A stretch of 22,594 nucleotides of DNA from Balneolaceae bacterium (lineage in GTDB: Bacteria > Bacteroidota > Rhodothermia > Balneolales > Balneolaceae). A program made the translations under genes and the position numbers. A model generated the notes under the pieces. The model was not told the DNA's origin, did not search any database, and saw only the letters and a list, made by a program, of their open reading frames with translations. Numbering within the stretch: position 1 is the stretch's first letter; each line of letters starts with the position of its first letter. Shown here in pieces: positions 1-7,181 of this stretch. The DNA is taken from assembly GCA_007123785.1 (NCBI GenBank), contig SLGL01000502.1, positions 1 through 22,594 on the forward strand. Direction: 5' to 3'.

Positions 1-20
1 ACCATAACAAGCAAGATATA

Positions 21-1526
21 ATGAAATCTATCTCCGTTTTAGCGGTTTTTACAGTTTTGATCAGTTTATTGCCGACAGAGTATACAGCCGCTCAGGAAAA
101 CATATCCACACCTTTTTATCAACAGTTTCTGGAGCTTGATTACTACGGACAGGTAGAACATCACTCCGACAGAATTCAGCCCTACACCGGAAACCCCCGT
201 TACTGGCAGTACAAAGGTGAGCCGGTTCTGCTTATTGGAGCCACCGACCAGGATAACCTCTTTAACCATCCCGATATTTGGCCGTTCGGGCTGGAATCTC
301 ACCTCGACCTGATGGTACGCTTTGGCGGTAACTATGTGCGAAACACAATGAGCAGTCGCGACGTGGATAACGAATGGGCTTTTGGAAAGCAGGAAGACGG
401 TCTTTATGACCTTGAAAGCTGGAATGATGAGTACTGGACACGTTTCAGGAATTTTCTTGAATGGGCATACGAACGTGACATTATTATACAAATAGAAGTC
501 TGGGACCGGTTTGACTTTGCCCGCGGCCCCTGGAACCTGAACCCTTTCAATCCGAAAAATAACATCAATTACTCCGCTGAAGAGAGCAGACTTCCCGAAG
601 TGATTGAAACTCATCCCGGCCAGCTCGAAAATCCGTTCTTCCGCAGTACAACCGCACAAGAAGACAACCCGCTGGTGCGGAAATTCCAAAAGGCATTTGT
701 GGATAAAATGCTCTCCATCTCGCTGGATTATCCGAACCTGCTTTATTGCATCAGCAACGAGACCAACGAATCGCCCTACTGGAGTGATTTCTGGGCGTAT
801 CATCTTTTCACACGTGCAAAAGAGGCCGACAAGCTGATTTTTGTGACTGAAATGTGGGATGCCTGGGACCTCTCGGATCCTGAGCACGATGCCACGTTTC
901 ACAAGCCAGAAATGTACCGCTATGTGGATATTTCACAGAACAATCATCAGCGGGGAGAAACACACTGGGAAAATGCGCAAACTGTAAGAAGAGATCGTCT
1001 TGATGATGGCCAGCGCCCAATGAACAGTATAAAAATTTATGGCGGCGAGGTTCATGGCGGCGGGCTGATTGAAGGGACACGGAAGCTGTGGAGAAATATT
1101 TTTGGCGGATTTGCCACCTCCCGCTTTCACCGGAGCGGCCCGCTTTTTGCTTATGGCGCAGGTCTTTCGTCGGGTGCTCAGGCGCAAATGAAAAGCATGA
1201 GAATGCTGAGTGATGAAATCAGCTTTTTTGATGGAGAACCGGCAAACCACCTGCTTTCAGACAGAGAAGATGACGAAGCGTATGCATTTGCGGTGGAAGG
1301 TGAACAGTACGCGGTTTACTTCCCCAATGGGGGTGAAGTGATTATCGAACTGCCGGAGGATAACGGATATTCAATAAAATGGCTCGATATCGTTCACAGC
1401 CGATGGTTCGATGAAGTAACAGTTGAACCGGACGGACAATTTCAGATTTCTGCACCCGGCTCCGGCCCCTGGGCGGTTCTGATTGTTCGCGGGGATGAGA
1501 AGTTTTCTTCTTTCAGTACGGCCTGA
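21..1526 (+). CDS. Exported TIM-barrel glycoside hydrolase-like protein
   Basis: A 501-residue protein with an N-terminal signal peptide (hydrophobic core about residues 5-20, likely cleavage near TAA-QE, 22-25). The opening of the mature part (YWQYKGEPVLLIGATDQDNLF, from about 61) and the following alternation of helices and strands resemble TIM-barrel glycosidases of the GH5/GH140/DUF4038 type. A likely acid/base Glu lies in the strand-end motif ISNE (Glu247), and Glu343 in YGGEVHGG is a candidate nucleophile; both roles are inferred from position. The last 100 residues look like a small C-terminal beta domain (about 415-490). The substrate cannot be read from the sequence. It starts at the only well placed ATG and its 3' end overlaps the convergent hydrolase gene by 14 bp. 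The family call is moderate; the exported-glycosidase call is firmer. Confidence 0.75.
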   Translation: MKSISVLAVFTVLISLLPTEYTAAQENISTPFYQQFLELDYYGQVEHHSDRIQPYTGNPRYWQYKGEPVLLIGATDQDNLFNHPDIWPFGLESHLDLMVRFGGNYVRNTMSSRDVDNEWAFGKQEDGLYDLESWNDEYWTRFRNFLEWAYERDIIIQIEVWDRFDFARGPWNLNPFNPKNNINYSAEESRLPEVIETHPGQLENPFFRSTTAQEDNPLVRKFQKAFVDKMLSISLDYPNLLYCISNETNESPYWSDFWAYHLFTRAKEADKLIFVTEMWDAWDLSDPEHDATFHKPEMYRYVDISQNNHQRGETHWENAQTVRRDRLDDGQRPMNSIKIYGGEVHGGGLIEGTRKLWRNIFGGFATSRFHRSGPLFAYGAGLSSGAQAQMKSMRMLSDEISFFDGEPANHLLSDREDDEAYAFAVEGEQYAVYFPNGGEVIIELPEDNGYSIKWLDIVHSRWFDEVTVEPDGQFQISAPGSGPWAVLIVRGDEKFSSFSTA

Positions 1527-2769
1527 GTGAATCGACTACCGCTTCAAAAACAGACCAGTCGTAATCAAACATTCCGCTTTCGAGAGGTTCCGGCCAGGCA
1601 CTCAATACGACAATAACCACATTTTTTGAAGGGTTCAAATAGAGGGTCTGGCCGAAAATACCGTCCGCACTAAAGGCTCCGTCGCGCCTTCCTGCCGGTG
1701 TTTCGGCGGTCCACCAGAGATATCCGTAATCGATGTCTGTGCCATCGGGCAATGTTTTGGGGGTTGTTGCCTCCCGAATCCAGTTTTCGGGCAGTACCGC
1801 TTCGCCATTGATCACTCCGTAATTGAGAACAAATTGCCCGAATCGGGCATAATCCCTAAGAGTTGCTGAAAATCCGCTTCCGCCGATTTCAATACCCTCT
1901 TCCGCATCGAGCCACCAGTATGCATCTGCCTCAGCTCCAATCTGTTGCCAGATCCGGTCTGACAGATATCCGGACAGCGTTCTGCCGGTTGCGTGATGCA
2001 AAACTTCAGCAGCTATCTGAGTTTCACCGGTATTGTAGCGATAAAACGTTCCTGGCTCATGCTCCCTCTCCAGCTCTTTCATCACACCCAAAACCGCTCC
2101 GGGCTGCTGAGAGATCTGAACTTCAAGAAGACGACGACGGTCTGATTCAGGGTCGGTGTAGTCCTCATTCCAGGATACCCCAGATGTCATCATCAATATA
2201 TTTTCGACGGTAGTTCCGTCATATGCAGTTCCCTCTAAATCAGGTACGTAGCGGGTTACAGGGTCATCAATATTCTCAATGTATCCGTCATGAATGGCCG
2301 CCCCGATCAAAGTGGACACGATCGATTTGCTAATTGACATTGACATCCAGCGCGTCTGGCCGGTATTGCCGAACCGGTACGTTTCAAACAGATTTTGGCC
2401 ATCTTTCAGAATCAGCATCGCTGTTACCCGGTTACGTTCGATATAGTCATCCAGGGTATAAACTGAGTCACGGAATGTAAAATGGACCTCCTTCGGTAAC
2501 ATATCATTTAACGGAAATGGCTCCGGATGATCAGACCGTGTAACCTTCCGGGATGCAAACAACTGATCGGTATTGCGAAAGGTGTTGACGGCAAGATCGT
2601 GTGGCAAAGCTGCATCATAAATCTGGCTGGCAGTACCAATGGGTTCTTCGGAGTGCGGATAGGGCTCTTCCTCAGTTGTAGTACAGGAAACGATCAGGCA
2701 CGCCAGTACAAAAATCAGTCCTCGGCCAGGGTTTGCAATAGGCCGGAGATTGGAATTCAACAGATTCAA
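1513..2769 (-). CDS. Lipoprotein serine hydrolase, beta-lactamase / NylB-like family
   Basis: A 418-residue penicillin-binding-protein-like serine hydrolase. The nucleophile motif SxxK is S145-I-S-K148 (in MSMSISKS). The second-motif tyrosine is Tyr243 or Tyr245 in FYRYNTGETQ, and GIFGQ (370-374) sits where classical enzymes have KTG. This pattern fits the class C/EstB/6-aminohexanoate-dimer hydrolase branch, which acts on esters, amides or peptides more often than on antibiotics. A lipobox ending at Cys29 (LIVSC) predicts a lipid-anchored envelope protein. The reading frame is closed by an in-frame TAA just upstream, so translation must begin at the TTG at 2769 or another non-ATG codon; no clear Shine-Dalgarno is seen. 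It lies 40 bp downstream of the S9 peptidase gene on the same strand, so co-transcription is likely. Confidence 0.85.
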   Translation of the reverse strand: MNLLNSNLRPIANPGRGLIFVLACLIVSCTTTEEEPYPHSEEPIGTASQIYDAALPHDLAVNTFRNTDQLFASRKVTRSDHPEPFPLNDMLPKEVHFTFRDSVYTLDDYIERNRVTAMLILKDGQNLFETYRFGNTGQTRWMSMSISKSIVSTLIGAAIHDGYIENIDDPVTRYVPDLEGTAYDGTTVENILMMTSGVSWNEDYTDPESDRRRLLEVQISQQPGAVLGVMKELEREHEPGTFYRYNTGETQIAAEVLHHATGRTLSGYLSDRIWQQIGAEADAYWWLDAEEGIEIGGSGFSATLRDYARFGQFVLNYGVINGEAVLPENWIREATTPKTLPDGTDIDYGYLWWTAETPAGRRDGAFSADGIFGQTLYLNPSKNVVIVVLSAWPEPLESGMFDYDWSVFEAVVDSLRPY

Positions 2770-2809
2770 TTTTGGTGTGTTTTAGGCTTGATGTGAATTG
2801 AGTCAGAGC

Positions 2810-4789
2810 TTATTTCAGATATTCTTCAAACCAGTCAATTACCCGATTCATAAAATCGAGCTGGTGGGCGCGTTCGGTGAGTCCGTGTGGCTGCCTTGGA
2901 TAGAGCACCAGCCCGGTGGGGATTCCTTTCATCTCGAGAAACTGATGGAGCTGGATCGACTGTTCGGGATGAACGCGTTCATCGGCAAGTCCGGTGGCCA
3001 CCAGCAGCGGTGTGTCGGCCTGGTTGAGCCATGCCACGGGCGATCGCTCCCAGTTTTGTCCGGGATTGTCGAACCAGTAGAGATCCCAGTGCACCACACT
3101 CATTTCGTGGGGAATATCGGTGGTACCCATAAAGGAAATCCAGTTGGAGAGGCCTGCAAAGGTAATGCCGGCTGCGAACCGGTCGCTATGGCGTGTGGCT
3201 GCCCAGGCTGCAAAATAGCCGCCGTATGAGGTTCCTGAAATACCCACTTTGTCAGGATCAATCAGTCCGGCCTCATCCAGATCGTCAATACCCAGAAGGA
3301 CATCATCAAACTCTTTGCCGCCCAGATCGCGGTGATTGGCAGAGGCAAATTCTGTTCCCCGGCCGCCGCTTCCGCGATAGTTAGGCTTGAACACCACATA
3401 CCCTTCATTGGCCAGAAGCTGCACCGGATAGAGCGGACGCGTATTCCAGCCATTCATGCTGATTCCCTCCGGTCCGCCATGAGGCAAAATGGCCAGAGGG
3501 TAGCGTACGCCTTCTTCGAAACCGACTGGTTTCACGAGGATTCCTTCGATTTCTTTATCGTCGGCACCCTTCCAGGTGATGGAAGATTGCTCACCCAATT
3601 CGCGCTCATTCAGCCAGGTATTGTGATAAGTCAAACGCTGAAACTCTGCCCTTCTCGCATCGGCCACATATACTTCGCCGGGGTGATTTTTCGTGTTGAC
3701 AGAAAAGGCAAATGAGCGATTGCTTCCATCCGGGCTCGCACTTCTGAAAATTTCTTCTCCCCCGCCGAGCAATTCATTTTTGGTCAGCCGGTCGGTTCGC
3801 ATGGTGTAAAGAGTGGTGGCTGAGCGTTCAACGGCGGTAAACATCAGGGTCAGGTCATCCATCCAGGTAAGCCATTCTGGTGTTCCTTTCCAGTATTCCG
3901 GGGTCACATCTTTTTTTGTTCCCTCCTCCAGATCAATGATCCAGATACGCTGCGGCAGCGGATCGCTGTACACTTTCCCGGCCAGTACGGCAAGACGGCT
4001 TCCATCGGGTGACCAGCTCACAGATGTTTTCTTTTTTGGAGTGCTCATCACATCCCGCAGCTCTGTTCCATCTTTATTGATTACAGAGAAACGGGTGTAC
4101 ATCTGATCTTCATCGGCTCCGGGTTTGTCACTGACCCGCATTGCCAGTTGTTCTCCGTTTGGCCCCCATGAAAAATTCCATATGTAAAGATCATCTGGTG
4201 AGATAATCCCCGCATCGCCGTCACGAGGTTTCACCCAGAGTCTCATAAATCGAAGGTTTTCTCCGGCTACAATCATGTCATAACCTCGTTCTTCGAGTTC
4301 GCGCTGTTCATCGGATACGGGATCCATCGCGGTATAAGCAAGAGTTGAGCCGTCCGCACTCCAGGCGAAACTGCTGAGGCCGTGTTCCGCCTGAGTATGT
4401 TTTTGGAGATCGTCTCCGGAATTGTTCACAGAATAGACCTGAACCTGATCATGATGGTCTGCAAGCTGAGCAATAAAGTAGAGGCGCCCGTCAGCCCCCC
4501 ACTGCGGAGAACCGGCCGATTGTGGTTTTTCAATAACCGGAACAGGATCACCACCGGTAGCCAGGATGATGTAGAGTTCCGAATAATTTCGTCCCACCGG
4601 ATCGTCATCGGTGCGGGGAACACTCAGCGTGTATGCCACCGATTCGGCATTATGGCTCATCGAAACAGAACTTACGGTTTTGATGTTGGCCACATCTTCG
4701 GGTGAAAGGCCCTGGGCAGTAACCACCGGTTGACAGGTGATGAAAAGAAAAAGAATCAATGCTAACATACTAAAAAAGCGTGGGTACAT
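2810..4789 (-). CDS. Exported S9 family peptidase (prolyl oligopeptidase / acylaminoacyl-peptidase type)
   Basis: A 659-residue serine peptidase. It has a signal peptide (hydrophobic residues 8-24, cleavage near VTA-QG). An N-terminal beta-propeller with repeated WSPDGS-like blades (about 30-400) is followed by an alpha/beta-hydrolase domain (about 415-659). The catalytic triad is visible: Ser521 in GTSYGG, Asp603 in TGLADERV and His635 in RQPHG; HGGPEG (437-442) supplies the oxyanion region. Length and layout match S9C peptidases that cleave short peptides, probably in the periplasm. The start is an ATG. Downstream on the same strand, 40 bp away, is the lipoprotein hydrolase, suggesting a two-gene envelope hydrolase unit. 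Confidence 0.92.
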   Translation of the reverse strand: MYPRFFSMLALILFLFITCQPVVTAQGLSPEDVANIKTVSSVSMSHNAESVAYTLSVPRTDDDPVGRNYSELYIILATGGDPVPVIEKPQSAGSPQWGADGRLYFIAQLADHHDQVQVYSVNNSGDDLQKHTQAEHGLSSFAWSADGSTLAYTAMDPVSDEQRELEERGYDMIVAGENLRFMRLWVKPRDGDAGIISPDDLYIWNFSWGPNGEQLAMRVSDKPGADEDQMYTRFSVINKDGTELRDVMSTPKKKTSVSWSPDGSRLAVLAGKVYSDPLPQRIWIIDLEEGTKKDVTPEYWKGTPEWLTWMDDLTLMFTAVERSATTLYTMRTDRLTKNELLGGGEEIFRSASPDGSNRSFAFSVNTKNHPGEVYVADARRAEFQRLTYHNTWLNERELGEQSSITWKGADDKEIEGILVKPVGFEEGVRYPLAILPHGGPEGISMNGWNTRPLYPVQLLANEGYVVFKPNYRGSGGRGTEFASANHRDLGGKEFDDVLLGIDDLDEAGLIDPDKVGISGTSYGGYFAAWAATRHSDRFAAGITFAGLSNWISFMGTTDIPHEMSVVHWDLYWFDNPGQNWERSPVAWLNQADTPLLVATGLADERVHPEQSIQLHQFLEMKGIPTGLVLYPRQPHGLTERAHQLDFMNRVIDWFEEYLK

Positions 4790-5011
4790 AGCTGGATGAG
4801 TTGGAGTTTTTGGTCTATGATATTTAATCGGAATATAGGAAAGGGATGAGTTTGGTTCACGTAGAACAGTATAATTTAGGACAGATTGAATTTATGACGA
4901 ATAATGAATCTGCTGATTTAAAAGAGATTACGCTTATAGTAGTTGAGATTTTTTTGGGAAGGGCATATTGAGGTACGGGAGATTCCCCATATGCCGGACA
5001 GGGGAGTTTGT
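4790..5011. other. Intergenic stretch with no supported gene
   Basis: This is the region upstream of the S9 peptidase (minus) and beyond the SocA-like gene fragment. One short plus-strand ORF (4846-4971, 41 codons, preceded by AGGAAAGG) has a plausible ribosome site but matches nothing I know, and its composition is not convincing. The stretch probably holds the S9 peptidase promoter, but I see no clear -35/-10 pair. Confidence 0.5.
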
Positions 5012-5101
5012 TTAATGAATAATTTCGTTGATCTGGATCTTTTCCGGTTTGTTACCGAACACTTCTAATAACGAGAGCACTGTTTTTCTGCGGTAGTACA
5101 T
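5012..5101 (-). pseudogene. N-terminal fragment of a SocA-like (DUF4065-type) antitoxin-domain protein
   Basis: A minus-strand ATG opens a 29-codon frame beginning MYYRRKTVLSLLEVFGN and continuing KPEKIQ before an early TAA. This beginning resembles the start of small proteins annotated as 'SocA domain-containing' or as hypothetical partners of DUF488, which continue with a KLLFL helix; here INEIIH occupies that place and then the frame ends. The rest of the domain (normally well over 100 residues) is not found in any frame downstream to the S9 peptidase gene, so this is a 5' remnant. The family call is from memory of the N-terminal pattern and is tentative. It starts 77 bp after the stop of the small Pro/Lys-rich gene at 5179-5316 on the same strand. 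Confidence 0.45.
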
Positions 5102-5178
5102 GTGGTTTTATAAGGAATTTCTTTAACTCTGATAACGCACAGATGTACCCAAATTAGCAGTGTTTTGTAAACTTTTCA

Positions 5179-5316
5179 TCACCGCTTCGGCGGCGTTCTC
5201 TTGTGTGGAGTAACTGGCACAGTTTTAGGTCCCGGCTTGGGAGAATTGGGGAGCGTGGAAGTAGTTGATAGGTTGTGGGGTTTTACGGAGACTGTTCGTT
5301 TGTAACAGATCTCCAA
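5179..5316 (-). CDS. Small Pro/Lys-rich protein, copy A (unnamed family)
   Basis: A 45-codon minus-strand frame whose C-terminal part, GPKTVPVTPHKRTPPKR plus stop, is identical in amino acids to copy B at 6693-6833. Over the last 20 codons and the stop the two copies differ at 11 bases without one amino-acid change, the mark of selection on the protein. Upstream, both share KRTV-V-KPH, itself a weak repeat of the C-terminal TVPVTPHKR. Copy A lacks an ATG at the place where copy B has one. The only start-like codon in the open frame is the TTG at 5316, so this copy may use TTG or be decaying. It ends 77 bp before the SocA-like gene fragment. No function is known to me; the protein is basic and probably disordered. 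Confidence 0.5.
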   Translation of the reverse strand: MEICYKRTVSVKPHNLSTTSTLPNSPKPGPKTVPVTPHKRTPPKR

Positions 5317-5351
5317 AATAAGCTAAACGAGACGAGGAACTATTCTCCCGT

Positions 5352-5624
5352 ATGAAAGACAAGAACGTACATAAGGAATTTGATTACACGATTCCAAGAA
5401 AAGACGGGAGTGCATTTTATCTTAAACTCAGGCAGAGCCGCAAAAACCCGCTCGATTTTTCAGCAATTTTAGGGTATAGCCCGAAAGAATTAAATTCGGT
5501 TTTTAAATTGACTCGTTATAATGGGAAAAGTCATGAACACCGAAACGTATTGGATAAAGAACCGGCATTTTATGAATTTCATATTCACAAAGCTCGAGCT
5601 TTAACAGACCTTGAATACAACTAA
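5352..5624 (+). CDS. Small protein encoded upstream of and overlapping the DUF1828 gene
   Basis: A 90-residue soluble protein without signal or membrane segment. Recognisable blocks are FDYTIPRKDGS (10-20), LDFSAILGY (34-42), RYNGKSHEH (55-63) and FHIH (76-79). The His-containing RYNGKSHEH/FHIH pattern recalls small uncharacterised proteins found in accessory regions, and I cannot attach a named family with confidence. From memory such proteins continue past FHIH for some 40 residues; here the frame ends with ALTDLEYN, so the C-terminus may have been lost. It starts with ATG at 5352 and overlaps the DUF1828 frame by 14 bp, so the two are probably translated together. The module is oriented opposite to the fragments around it. 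Confidence 0.6.
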   Translation: MKDKNVHKEFDYTIPRKDGSAFYLKLRQSRKNPLDFSAILGYSPKELNSVFKLTRYNGKSHEHRNVLDKEPAFYEFHIHKARALTDLEYN

Positions 5625-6387
5625 ACACATAGCAAACGATTTTAAAGAAAAAGTCTCGGAGGCGGTGCGCCTGCATGAGGAAGGGGTAAACCGGTACCGT
5701 GTGTTTACTCCATTTACCTTTGATGACGGAGACGGTTTTTCGATTGTGCTTATAAAGAATGGTAACGGCTGGGTTCTGAGTGACGAAGGGCACACTTTTA
5801 TGCATATGAGCTATGAGATGGACATGGCAGCCCTGGAGCGCGGGAATCGTGCAGAACTGCTGGAATCTGTTTTAAATAATTTCGGGATTTCAGAATCTGA
5901 CGGCTCACTTGAATTGTATTTTGAGCCGGGTGAAGCCGGCAATGCATTGTATACATACCTGCAAGCATTGACTAAAATCTCTGACCTGAGCTACCTGAAC
6001 CGCGAAATTGTTAAATCCACATTTATAGAGGATTTCAAACAAACTATGGAAGCTGAACTTCCCAAAGGCCGCTACACGTTCGATCACCATTTTGAAGAAT
6101 ACGATCAGCAAAAAAGCTACCCGGTGGACTGTTTTGTAAATAATTTGGAGGTTCCGCTTCTGATTTTTGCCATCCAGAACGATGACAAATGCCGGGACGT
6201 GACGATTAGCCTCCACCAGTTTGAAAAATGGCGAATTCCATTCCGGTCGTTAGCCATATTTGAGAACCAAACGGATATTAACCGGAAAGTACTGGCGCGA
6301 TTCAGCGACGTTTCGGATAAGCAGTTTTCCAGTTTAATGTCTAATAGGGAAAGGATTCGAAATTATTTGGAAATGGCTGTGAAATAA
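5611..6387 (+). CDS. DUF1828 (and DUF1829-like) domain protein
   Basis: A 258-residue soluble protein. The N-terminal DUF1828 signature is clear: RYRVFTPFTFDDGDGFSI (28-45) followed by WVLSDEGHTF (54-63). The C-terminal part (about 130-255), with VDCFVNNLEVPLLIFAIQN and KCRDVTISL, fits the DUF1829 region that usually follows. Its biochemical role is unknown; members are typical of accessory regions and mobile elements of bacteria and phages. The frame opens at a TTG (5611) inside the end of the upstream small gene, and the conserved domain begins about 25 residues later, so a start near here is required. Its stop lies only about 15 bp from the broken end of a toxin gene on the other strand (6402), showing that the module replaced or invaded an older locus. 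Confidence 0.75.
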   Translation: MNTTKHIANDFKEKVSEAVRLHEEGVNRYRVFTPFTFDDGDGFSIVLIKNGNGWVLSDEGHTFMHMSYEMDMAALERGNRAELLESVLNNFGISESDGSLELYFEPGEAGNALYTYLQALTKISDLSYLNREIVKSTFIEDFKQTMEAELPKGRYTFDHHFEEYDQQKSYPVDCFVNNLEVPLLIFAIQNDDKCRDVTISLHQFEKWRIPFRSLAIFENQTDINRKVLARFSDVSDKQFSSLMSNRERIRNYLEMAVK

Positions 6388-6401
6388 GTGGGAGAACTGG
6401 G

Positions 6402-6443
6402 GTTTAAATCTCTCTTTGCCGACTCAAGGATCCGAATGGTCAT
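6402..6443 (-). pseudogene. RelE/ParE-type toxin gene, 5' remnant
   Basis: The minus strand reads MTIRILESAKRDLN from an ATG at 6443, the typical first strand and helix of ParE/RelE-superfamily toxins that accompany 'addiction module' antitoxins. After these 14 codons the reading changes to unrelated residues and ends at a TAA inside the DUF1828 3' end. The ATG overlaps the stop of the antitoxin remnant (ATGA at 6440-6443), the usual coupling in such operons. The remaining toxin sequence is not found on the far side of the DUF1828 module. Confidence 0.55.
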
Positions 6444-6613
6444 GAAACCTCTTTTCGGATCTCCTCTTTGGCTTTATCCCAATCCGTGTACGTTTCCCGG
6501 TCTTCTTCCACTGCGTTTCTGCGACTGACAAGTTCATTTCCGTGCCATTTTGGAGGGGAGTAATCCGGTGATGAGGAAAGATCCACCCGCAACTTTTCTA
6601 TGAGCTCTATTTT
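6440..6613 (-). pseudogene. Addiction-module antitoxin remnant, N-terminus missing
   Basis: An open minus-strand frame of 57 codons reads IELIEKLRVDLSSSPDYSPP (2-21), KWHGNELVSRR (22-32) and TDWDKAKEEIRKEVS (43-57) to a TGA at 6440. This matches the C-terminal half of the short 'addiction module protein' antitoxins (SPDYxPPxWHGxxL then DWExAKxxIR), which sit directly before a ParE/RelE toxin, as here. A TAG closes the frame at 6616 and no start codon precedes the conserved part, so about 15-25 N-terminal residues are missing or frameshifted. With its toxin cut after 14 codons, the module must be inactive. Confidence 0.6.
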
Positions 6614-6692
6614 CTAGTTCATGGGTATTCAGTATCCTGGCCATTACATTTCTATTCCCAAAGATAGCCATTTTAAGGTATGTACAGAAAAC

Positions 6693-6833
6693 TTATCTCT
6701 TTGGGGGCGTTCTCTTGTGTGGAGTTACCGGTACTGTTTTTGGGCCCGGCTTGGGAGCATTTGGATTTTTTCTTGGAACGAGAGAAGGGATTGATCGTTT
6801 GTGGGGTTTTACGGGGACTGTTCGTTTTGGCAT
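6693..6833 (-). CDS. Small Pro/Lys-rich protein, copy B (unnamed family)
   Basis: A complete 46-codon minus-strand gene from ATG (6833) to TAA (6695-6693). The protein is basic and proline-rich. An N-terminal block MPKRTVPVKPHKRS is echoed by the C-terminal block GPKTVPVTPHKRTPPKR, so it looks built from two copies of a TVPV-x-PHKR unit joined by a linker (about 15-27). Compared with copy A, the last 20 residues are identical although 10 of 60 bases differ, and both stop at the same codon (TAA versus TGA). The linker is four codons longer than in A. It lies about 80 bp upstream of the antitoxin remnant on the same strand and is divergent from the HxlR remnant. I do not recognise the family; nucleic-acid or ribosome binding would suit the charge but is speculation. 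Confidence 0.65.
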   Translation of the reverse strand: MPKRTVPVKPHKRSIPSLVPRKNPNAPKPGPKTVPVTPHKRTPPKR

Positions 6834-6852
6834 GAGTATACTCTTAATTTAG

Positions 6853-6894
6853 ATGTTAATCCGAATTAACATATTTTTTACATATATAATGTAA
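6853..6894. promoter_or_regulatory. Two adjacent palindromes between divergent genes (candidate operators)
   Basis: ATGTTAAT (6853-6860) and ATTAACAT (6865-6872) form a perfect 8-bp inverted repeat with a 4-bp spacer. Eight bases on, TTACAT (6878-6883) and ATGTAA (6889-6894) form a 6-bp repeat with a 5-bp spacer. The second contains TATAAT (6885-6890), a good -10 for the HxlR frame starting at 6909. HxlR regulators bind such palindromes, often in front of their own gene, so this is a plausible autoregulatory operator also facing the small gene at 6693-6833. Confidence 0.45.
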
Positions 6895-6908
6895 CTTAAA
6901 TTTTTGCC

Positions 6909-7155
6909 ATGAAAAGAGAAGAGCTAACTATTGAAAAAGCATATCCCCGATATTACCGACCGGATGCTTTCCATCCAGTTAAAAGCCCTGGAAAATGACG
7001 GGATTGTGAGCCGGACGGTATATCCGGAAGTGCCGCCCAGAGTGGAGTATGAGCTGACCGATGAGGGTAAAACCCTGCTGCCCGTGCTGGAGGCCGTAGC
7101 CAAATGGGGCCGGGAAAAAGCAAAACGGGACGGTGAGATGGTGAAGGTTTCGTAA
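6909..7155 (+). pseudogene. HxlR-family transcriptional regulator, N-terminally truncated
   Basis: The readable part (KKHIPDITDRMLSIQLKALE, then DGIVSRTVYPEVPPRVEYELT and LLPVLEAVAKWG) is the winged-helix recognition helix, wing and C-terminal helix of an HxlR regulator. The first 40 or so residues, including the usual CPV motif and first helices, are absent. An ATG at 6909 reads KREEL and then leaves the family frame; removing the seven bases AACTATT near 6926-6932 would join it to KKHIPDIT. Otherwise translation could start only at the TTG at 6931 (74 residues). Either form lacks part of the DNA-binding fold, so I treat it as broken. It directly follows the palindromes at 6853-6894. Confidence 0.6.
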
Positions 7156-7181
7156 TGAAATGAACTGAGATACTATTATCA

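Noticed and set aside
66..902. Long minus-strand open frame inside the glycosidase-like gene
   Set aside because: It is antisense to a gene with signal peptide and family motifs, and its product has no recognisable features; it is a shadow of codon bias.
4846..4971. 41-codon plus-strand ORF with an AGGAAAGG site
   Set aside because: The ribosome site is good but the product matches nothing and no conservation evidence is available within the window.
5179..6827. Plus-strand reading of the two repeats (GVLLCGVTGTV and DRLWGFTGTVR)
   Set aside because: It also stays open in both copies, but it has Leu/Phe, Val/Ile and Glu/Gly changes and no shared start or stop. The minus frame has no amino-acid change over 20 codons, a shared stop, and an ATG in copy B.
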